A DNA stretch of 58,242 bases from an uncultured Pelagibacteraceae bacterium (GTDB taxonomy: Bacteria > Pseudomonadota > Alphaproteobacteria > Pelagibacterales > Pelagibacteraceae): contig CACDMX010000001.1 in the NCBI GenBank assembly GCA_902554035.1, forward strand, positions 1 to 58,242. Direction: 5' to 3'. Position 1 is the first letter of the stretch. Every line of letters starts with the position of its first letter. The notes under the pieces were generated by a model. It worked only from the letters and a program-made list of their open reading frames with translations, was not told the origin of the DNA and made no database searches. Position numbers and translations under genes: made by a program. Shown here one piece after another: positions 53,102-58,242 of this stretch.

Positions 53102-54460
53102 ATGTTTGAAAATTTGACAAATAAATTTGAAGAAGTTTTTTCTTCTCTAAAGAAAGCACCTTCACTTGATGAAAAGCAAGTTGATGAGGGTATGAGAGGT
53201 ATTAGACAAGCCTTATTAGAAGCAGATGTATCTCTAGATGTTGCTAAAAATTTCATTGAGAGCGTTAAACCAAAAGCGCTAGGTCAAGAAATAATTAGAT
53301 CTACGTCACCCGGCCAAATGGTTATCAAAATAGTTTATGATGAGCTAGTTAAATTACTAGGTGAAAAAAATGAAGAAATTAACTTAAATGTTGTTCCTCC
53401 AGTTCCAATGATGTTAGTAGGACTTCAAGGTTCAGGAAAAACAACTACTACAGCTAAACTAGCTAAATTTTTAGAAATTAATAAAAAAAAGAAAATTATG
53501 ATGGTCAGTCTGGATGTTTATAGGCCAGCTGCACAAGAACAATTAAAATCTCTAGGTGAACAAAATAATATAATAACATTACCCGTCATTGAAGGACAAT
53601 TACCTGCAGATATATGCAGACGAGCAATGAGCGCTGCTAATTTAAATGGATCAGAAATAATTTTATTCGATACAGCGGGTAGAACACAAATTGATCTTCA
53701 AATGATGAGTGAAATTAAACAAATAGAAAATATAATTAAACCTTCAGAAACATTTCTTGTAGCAGATTCTCTCACTGGTCAAGTAGCCGCCGAGGTAGCA
53801 AAAGAATTTAAAAATACTGTAAATTTAACTGGAATAATTCTAACTAGAGCAGATGGTGACGCGAGAGGTGGAGCAGCTGTTAGTATGAAATATGTATCAC
53901 AGGTACCAATAAAGTTTTTAGGAGTAGGAGAAAAAATAGATAATATTGAAGTATTTCATCCGGATCGTATTGCAAACAGAATTTTAGGTATGGGTGATGT
54001 TGTTTCTTTAGTAGAAAAAGCAGCTCAGGACCTTGGAGAAGAAAATATTAAAAAAGCTGAGGAAAATTTAAAAAAAGGACAATTTTCATTAGAAGATTAT
54101 TTAACTCAATTAAGACAAATGAAAAAAATGGGAGGAATAGAAGGTGTTATGTCTTTTTTACCTGGTGTTTCTAAAATTAAATCTCAAATGGACGCTGCAG
54201 GAGTTGATGAAAAAATTATAACTAAAAATGAAGCAATAATATTATCTATGACTAAAAAAGAAAGAGAAGATCCAAAAATAATTAATGGATCTCGAAAAAA
54301 AAGAATTGCTAATGGCTCTGGAACTGATGCAGCCACTATCAATAAATTGCTAAAGCAATTTAAAATGATGTCTGAAATGATGAAAAAGATGTCAAAAGGA
54401 AATCTGAAAGGTATGACTGACAAAGGAATACCGCCAGAGCTTTTTAATCAATTAAAATAA
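53102..54460 (+). CDS. ffh: Signal recognition particle protein Ffh
   Basis: GTPase that binds SRP RNA and signal peptides for co-translational membrane targeting. The 452 residues contain the N domain, G domain with P-loop GLQGSGKTTTT (107-117), DTAGRTQ near 189 and TRADGDARGG near 249, then the methionine-rich M domain from about 325 with GSGTDAATINKLLKQFKMM (about 400-418). It is the first gene of ffh-rpsP-trmD-rplS-leuC-leuD-leuB and is preceded by the structured leader. Confidence 0.97.
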   Translation: MFENLTNKFEEVFSSLKKAPSLDEKQVDEGMRGIRQALLEADVSLDVAKNFIESVKPKALGQEIIRSTSPGQMVIKIVYDELVKLLGEKNEEINLNVVPPVPMMLVGLQGSGKTTTTAKLAKFLEINKKKKIMMVSLDVYRPAAQEQLKSLGEQNNIITLPVIEGQLPADICRRAMSAANLNGSEIILFDTAGRTQIDLQMMSEIKQIENIIKPSETFLVADSLTGQVAAEVAKEFKNTVNLTGIILTRADGDARGGAAVSMKYVSQVPIKFLGVGEKIDNIEVFHPDRIANRILGMGDVVSLVEKAAQDLGEENIKKAEENLKKGQFSLEDYLTQLRQMKKMGGIEGVMSFLPGVSKIKSQMDAAGVDEKIITKNEAIILSMTKKEREDPKIINGSRKKRIANGSGTDAATINKLLKQFKMMSEMMKKMSKGNLKGMTDKGIPPELFNQLK

Positions 54461-54473
54461 TGAAAGGTAAAAA

Positions 54474-54890
54474 ATGTTAAAGTTAAGATTATCAATGGGT
54501 GGAACAAAAAAGAGACCAGTATATAAAATAGTTGTTGCGGATAGTAGATTTTCAAGAGATGGAAGATTTATAGAAAAACTTGGTTTTTTTAATCCTTTAT
54601 TACCAAAAGATAAAAAAGAAAGGGTTGGTTTAGAAACAGATAGAATTAAATATTGGTTAGGACAAGGAGCGCAGCCTACAATTAGAGTTGCGAGAATTCT
54701 TGGAGAAAATCAATTAATGCCAATGCCGGCAAAAGGTAATAATCCACAAAAAGCCATACCTAAGAAGGATAGAAAGAAAAAAGATGAAAAAGCTGCTTCA
54801 GGTGAAGCACCTAAGGAAGAAGCAAAAAAAGCAGAAGCACCTAAGGAAGAAGCAAAAAAAGCAGAAGCACCTAAGGAAGAAAAAAAATAA
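54474..54890 (+). CDS. rpsP: Ribosomal protein bS16 with repeat tail
   Basis: Small-subunit protein bS16. Residues 1 to about 80 match the family ([30 protein letters not shown]). The remaining roughly 55 residues are a low-complexity tail that ends in two and a half copies of a ten-residue repeat [10 protein letters not shown], far longer than in E. coli bS16 (82 residues). The DNA repeat is 30 bases long, so the tail length could vary between strains. An AAGG motif precedes the ATG. Confidence 0.96.
   Translation: MLKLRLSMGGTKKRPVYKIVVADSRFSRDGRFIEKLGFFNPLLPKDKKERVGLETDRIKYWLGQGAQPTIRVARILGENQLMPMPAKGNNPQKAIPKKDRKKKDEKAASGEAPKEEAKKAEAPKEEAKKAEAPKEEKK
54804..54881 (+). repeat. 30-base tandem repeat in rpsP
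   Basis: Units at 54804-54833 and 54834-54863 are identical over 30 bases, and a third partial unit of 18 bases runs from 54864 to 54881. Being in frame (multiple of 3), gain or loss of units would keep rpsP readable. Confidence 0.95.
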
Positions 54891-54893
54891 TTT

Positions 54894-55580
54894 ATGTGGC
54901 AAGTACAAGTATTTACTCTTTACCCCGAAACTTTCCCTGGTCCATTATCAAAAGGACTTTATGGAAAAGCTTTAGAAAAGAAAAAATGGAATTTAAAAGT
55001 TGTAAATATAAGAGATTCTGCTGAGGATAAACACAAAACTGTTGATGATGCACCTTTTGGCGGAGGAGCTGGAATGCTTTTAAAAGCAGATATTTTAGCA
55101 AAGTCTATTGATAATAATTTGAAAGATGAAAGTAGAATTTTTTATTTATCTCCAAAGGGTAAAAAATTTGATCAAAAATTTGCAAAAGAACTTTCTAAAG
55201 AGAAATCAATCAATTTAATTTGTGGAAATTTTGAAGGTGTAGATGAAAGAATTTTATCTACAAGAAATATTGAGGAAATAAGTATTGGAGACTTTATTTT
55301 ATCCGGCGGCGAGTCAGCTGCTTTTGTGATAATTGACTCAATTTTAAGATTAATTCCTGGTGTACTTGGAAATGACTTATCTAAACAGGATGAAAGCTTT
55401 GAAAACGGTCTTTTAGAATATCCCCAGTATACTAAACCACAGATTTGGGAGAAAAAAGCTGTTCCAGATGTATTATTATCTGGAGATCATGCTAAAATTA
55501 AAGACTGGCGTTTGTCTCAATCTGAGGCTATAACACGCGTCCGTAGACCAGATTTATGGGAAAAATATAAAAAGAACTAA
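54894..55580 (+). CDS. trmD: tRNA (guanine-N1)-methyltransferase TrmD
   Basis: Methylates G37 of tRNAs to prevent frameshifting. The 228 residues start with the knotted SPOUT domain: [30 protein letters not shown] (about 51-68) and the SAM-binding [12 protein letters not shown] (about 128-139), then the C-terminal domain with PQYTKPQIW and [11 protein letters not shown]. It lies between rpsP and rplS in the classic order. Confidence 0.97.
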   Translation: MWQVQVFTLYPETFPGPLSKGLYGKALEKKKWNLKVVNIRDSAEDKHKTVDDAPFGGGAGMLLKADILAKSIDNNLKDESRIFYLSPKGKKFDQKFAKELSKEKSINLICGNFEGVDERILSTRNIEEISIGDFILSGGESAAFVIIDSILRLIPGVLGNDLSKQDESFENGLLEYPQYTKPQIWEKKAVPDVLLSGDHAKIKDWRLSQSEAITRVRRPDLWEKYKKN

Positions 55581-55596
55581 ATTGATAAATATTAGA

Positions 55597-56112
55597 ATGA
55601 AAAATATAGAAGAAATTAACAGATCAAACGTCAAAAAAATTCAGGCTGAAAAAAAGCTGCCTCAATTTTTTCCAGGAGATATTGTTAAAGTGGGAGTTAA
55701 AATAACTGAGGGAAAAAGAGATAGAATTCAATATTTTGAGGGTGTGTGTATTGCTAAGAAAAGTCGAGATATAAACTCATCATTTACTGTGAGAAAGATT
55801 TCTTTTGGTGAAGGCGTTGAAAGAACTTTTGCTTTGTATAGCCCTATAGTTGAATCAATAAAAGTTATAAGATCTGGAGAGGTAAGAAGAGCTAAATTAT
55901 ATTATTTAAGAGACAGAACTGGAAAATCTGCGAGAATAGCTGAAAAAATTAGAAAAAATATAGGAATTGAATTTGATGTTAAAAGTGAAACAGCAACTGA
56001 GGAAAATTTACAGCAGACTGAAGTAAAAAATGATATAAAAGAGAATGAGCAAGAGAAAATCAAAGAGGAAACTTCAGAAAATAAAGAAGAAAGTTTAAAA
56101 GAAAAAAAATAA
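55597..56112 (+). CDS. rplS: Ribosomal protein bL19 with acidic tail
   Basis: Large-subunit protein bL19 at the subunit interface. From the ATG at 55597 it has 171 residues (a TTG at 55582 adds five). The core has [16 protein letters not shown] (about 22-37) and [30 protein letters not shown] (in parts, about 85-115). After about residue 125 there is a roughly 45-residue tail rich in Glu and Lys, absent from E. coli bL19 (115 residues). Confidence 0.96.
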   Translation: MKNIEEINRSNVKKIQAEKKLPQFFPGDIVKVGVKITEGKRDRIQYFEGVCIAKKSRDINSSFTVRKISFGEGVERTFALYSPIVESIKVIRSGEVRRAKLYYLRDRTGKSARIAEKIRKNIGIEFDVKSETATEENLQQTEVKNDIKENEQEKIKEETSENKEESLKEKK

Positions 56113-56122
56113 ATTTTTTTCA

Positions 56123-57526
56123 ATGCCGCATACACTTTACGATAAAATTTGGAATGATCATTTAGTTCATGAACAAGATGACGGTACAGCATTATTATTT
56201 GTTGATAGACATTTAATTCATGAGGTAACAAGTCCACAGGCTTTTGAAGGTTTACGAAATTCAAATAGAAAAGTGAGACAGCCATCTCTAACTTTAGCCG
56301 TAGCAGATCATAACGTACCAACTACAGATAGATCAAAAGGAATATCAGACCAAGAATCAAAAATTCAAGTAGAAACTCTAGAGGCAAATTGTAAGGAATT
56401 TGGAATAAAACTTTTTGGAATGAATGATAAGAGGCAAGGAATTGTACATGTAACAGGTCCAGAGCAAGGATTTACACAACCAGGAACAGTAATAGTTTGT
56501 GGAGACAGTCATACAGCTACTCATGGTGCATTCGGTTCACTAGCTTTTGGAATCGGAACCTCAGAAGTGGAACATGTTCTTGCAACACAAACATTAGTTC
56601 AGAAAAAAGCAAAAAATTTTAGAATAAATGTTAATGGAAAACTTCCATTAGGAGTAACATCAAAAGATGTTATTTTACAAATCATTGGAAAAATAGGGAC
56701 AGCCGGTGGAACAGGTTGTGTAATAGAATACGCAGGAGATTTAATTAGATCTTTAAGTGTAGAGCAAAGAATGACTATTTGTAATATGACAATAGAAGGT
56801 GGAGCACGAGCTGGGTTAATAGAACCAGACGAAAAAATATTTAATTATTTAAAAGGGAGACCTATGTCACCCAAAGGCTCTACTTGGGATAGAGCAGTTG
56901 AAGTTTGGAGTAATTTAAATTCAGATGATGGTTCTCATTTTGACAAAGAAGTAAGTTTAACTGCAGAAGAAATTATTCCAATGGTTACTTGGGGCACCTC
57001 TCCCCAAGATGTTATAACAATTGAAGGAAAGGTTCCAAATCCAAATACAGAAAAAGATCTTGATAAGAAAAGTTCAATTGAAAGATCTTTAAAGTATATG
57101 GGCTTGAAACCAGACACACTAGCAAAGGACATAAAAATTGATAAAGTTTTTATTGGAAGTTGTACAAATGGAAGAATTGAGGATTTAAGAGAAGCTGCAA
57201 AAATATTAAAAAATAAAAAAAAAGCTTCCCATGTTCACGCCATGGTAGTCCCTGGTTCAGGTTTAGTTAAACAACAAGCAGAGCAAGAGGGTTTAGATAA
57301 AATTTTTATAAATTCAGGTTTTGAATGGAGAGAACCTGGTTGTTCTATGTGTTTAGCAATGAATGCAGATAAATTAAAGCCTGAAGAAAGATGTGCATCT
57401 ACCTCTAATAGAAATTTTGAGGGAAGACAAGGCAGAGGCGGCAGAACACATTTAGTAAGCCCAGGCATGGCTGCAGCTGCAGCGATAGCTGGTAATTTAG
57501 ACGACGTTAGAAAGTATCAAAATTAA
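56123..57526 (+). CDS. leuC: 3-isopropylmalate dehydratase large subunit
   Basis: Aconitase-family enzyme of leucine synthesis, isomerising 2- to 3-isopropylmalate. The 467 residues include [14 protein letters not shown] (about 129-142), the iron-sulfur ligand [10 protein letters not shown] (about 348) and GCSMCLAMN with two further Cys ligands (about 408-416). The length matches the bacterial type (E. coli 466). The leuD ATG follows with no gap. Confidence 0.97.
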   Translation: MPHTLYDKIWNDHLVHEQDDGTALLFVDRHLIHEVTSPQAFEGLRNSNRKVRQPSLTLAVADHNVPTTDRSKGISDQESKIQVETLEANCKEFGIKLFGMNDKRQGIVHVTGPEQGFTQPGTVIVCGDSHTATHGAFGSLAFGIGTSEVEHVLATQTLVQKKAKNFRINVNGKLPLGVTSKDVILQIIGKIGTAGGTGCVIEYAGDLIRSLSVEQRMTICNMTIEGGARAGLIEPDEKIFNYLKGRPMSPKGSTWDRAVEVWSNLNSDDGSHFDKEVSLTAEEIIPMVTWGTSPQDVITIEGKVPNPNTEKDLDKKSSIERSLKYMGLKPDTLAKDIKIDKVFIGSCTNGRIEDLREAAKILKNKKKASHVHAMVVPGSGLVKQQAEQEGLDKIFINSGFEWREPGCSMCLAMNADKLKPEERCASTSNRNFEGRQGRGGRTHLVSPGMAAAAAIAGNLDDVRKYQN

Positions 57527-58132
57527 ATGCAAAAATTTATTTCTCTTAAAAGTATCCCAACATATTTGCCAATTGTAAATATAGATACAGATATGATTAT
57601 ACCAAAACAGTTTTTGAAAACGATTAAAAGAACAGGTTTAGGAAAAAATCTTTTTTTTGAATTAAGATATGATGAAAAAGGAAAAGAAATCTCAGACTTT
57701 ATCTTAAACAAAAAACCATTTTGTAATTCCAACATATTAATCACAGGAAAAAATTTTGGGTGTGGTTCTTCTAGGGAACACGCACCTTGGGCACTATTAG
57801 ACTTTGGAATTACTTGTATTATTAGTTCTAGCTATGCTGATATTTTTTATAATAACTGTTTTAAAAATGGAATTTTACCGATTGTTTTAAACGAGGATAA
57901 AATTAAGGAAATATCAGAATACTCAAATAGAAAAGAGGAGATTTCAGTCAACTTAGTAGATCAAAAAATTATATATGGAAACAATGAAATTTCATTTGAG
58001 ATAGACCCATTTAAAAAAAAATGTTTACTAGAAGGTTTAGATGATATTGCATTATCTCTTGAAAAATCTGATAAAATAAAATCCTTCGAAAATAAAGTTA
58101 AAAATCAAAGGCCCTGGATATTTAATGATTAA
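57527..58132 (+). CDS. leuD: 3-isopropylmalate dehydratase small subunit
   Basis: Small, swivel-domain subunit (201 residues) that forms the enzyme with LeuC. Motifs: VNIDTDMIIPKQFL (about 18-31), the substrate-binding loop NFGCGSSREHAPWALLDFG (about 77-95), and FYNNCFKNGILPI (about 106-118). It starts directly after leuC and its last bases overlap leuB by 8. Confidence 0.97.
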   Translation: MQKFISLKSIPTYLPIVNIDTDMIIPKQFLKTIKRTGLGKNLFFELRYDEKGKEISDFILNKKPFCNSNILITGKNFGCGSSREHAPWALLDFGITCIISSSYADIFYNNCFKNGILPIVLNEDKIKEISEYSNRKEEISVNLVDQKIIYGNNEISFEIDPFKKKCLLEGLDDIALSLEKSDKIKSFENKVKNQRPWIFND

Positions 58133-58242
58133 AGTAAAAAAAAGAAAAATTTTACTTCTACCAGGGGACGGCATTGGCCCTGAGGTAATAAACGAGGTTA
58201 AAAAAGTTATTAAATGGCTTAATTCAAAAAAGTCTCTAGATT
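58125..58242 (+). CDS. leuB: 3-isopropylmalate dehydrogenase, 5' part
   Basis: Partial gene cut off by the window end; 39 codons are visible. The start ATG at 58125 overlaps the leuD end by 8 bases. After a Lys-rich beginning it reads ILLLPGDGIGPEVINEV (about 9-25), the typical N-terminus of isopropylmalate dehydrogenases. Isocitrate dehydrogenase-like enzymes share it, but the leuC-leuD context decides the call. Confidence 0.93.
   Translation, partial: MIKVKKRKILLLPGDGIGPEVINEVKKVIKWLNSKKSLD

Noticed and set aside
54804-54881. CRISPR-like or mobile repeat
   Set aside because: The 30-base repeats are directly adjacent without spacers and are in frame within rpsP; they encode a protein repeat.

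Overview
The window looks like a chromosome segment of a SAR11-type alphaproteobacterium (Candidatus Pelagibacter or a close relative). The basis is the very low GC content, the near absence of spacers (no gap over 300 bases), the many overlapping start and stop codons, and typically alphaproteobacterial neighbourhoods: fxsA/Tim44-like, ftsK-lolA, dapF-ftsY opposite ffh-rpsP-trmD-rplS, and a DUF2794 gene beside yciB. The species name is inference; no rRNA gene is present. I see no prophage, insertion sequence or CRISPR array.

Layout. 1-3393: fxsA, a Tim44-like gene, an Smr-domain gene and the HslVU protease. 3485-7669: histidine genes hisB-H-A-F-E, then a small membrane protein, a HIT protein and a GNAT acetyltransferase. 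7666-13381: ftsK-lolA (minus), a divergent UbiH-like flavoprotein, a LON-domain protein and a frameshifted TPR/sulfotransferase gene. 13430-17690: tRNA-Gly(GCC), a pterin dehydratase, then purH, a heparinase-like gene and rpe (minus). 17735-23427: a YggT-like protein, a two-component sodium:solute symporter, an unknown gene, acetyl-CoA synthetase and an EVE-domain protein; this looks like acetate/short-chain acid use. 23474-30532: a TPR/O-GlcNAc transferase-like protein, tsaD, hemC-hemD, an MscS channel, YggT and folD. 30533-35816: psiE, argG, an IalB-like protein, an aldo/keto reductase, a Bax-inhibitor-1 protein, a DUF2794 protein, yciB and hspQ. 35996-40682: cytochrome c maturation genes ccmC-D-E-F-G-H and a PagL-like protein. 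40691-51210: two tandem FMN hydroxy-acid oxidases, an aminotransferase, an FAD hydroxy-acid dehydrogenase, a TakP-type TRAP transporter, an amidase, a 58-residue membrane protein and an alpha/beta hydrolase. 51207-58242: dapF-ftsY (minus) facing ffh-rpsP-trmD-rplS-leuC-leuD-leuB (leuB cut by the window end).

How the genes work together. The 40.7-48.9 kb block reads as one import-and-oxidation unit for lactate or similar 2-hydroxy/2-oxo acids: the TRAP system brings the acid in, two FMN enzymes and one FAD enzyme oxidise it, and the c-type cytochromes matured by the ccm genes just upstream could take the electrons. The symporter and acetyl-CoA synthetase form a second small-acid route. Ffh and FtsY, the two protein parts of the SRP targeting pathway, are divergently encoded around a 159-base gap.

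The most striking non-coding signal is in that gap. The roughly 100 bases just before ffh fold on paper into a closed multi-helix junction: one closing stem, three hairpins and a possible pseudoknot close to the start codon. This is a strong candidate for a cis-regulatory RNA. Other notable signals are a 12-bp terminator inside the TRAP operon, a 15-bp hairpin between hspQ and ccmC, an EF-hand-like calcium loop inside the sodium symporter, and convergent gene pairs whose stop codons interlock on the two strands.
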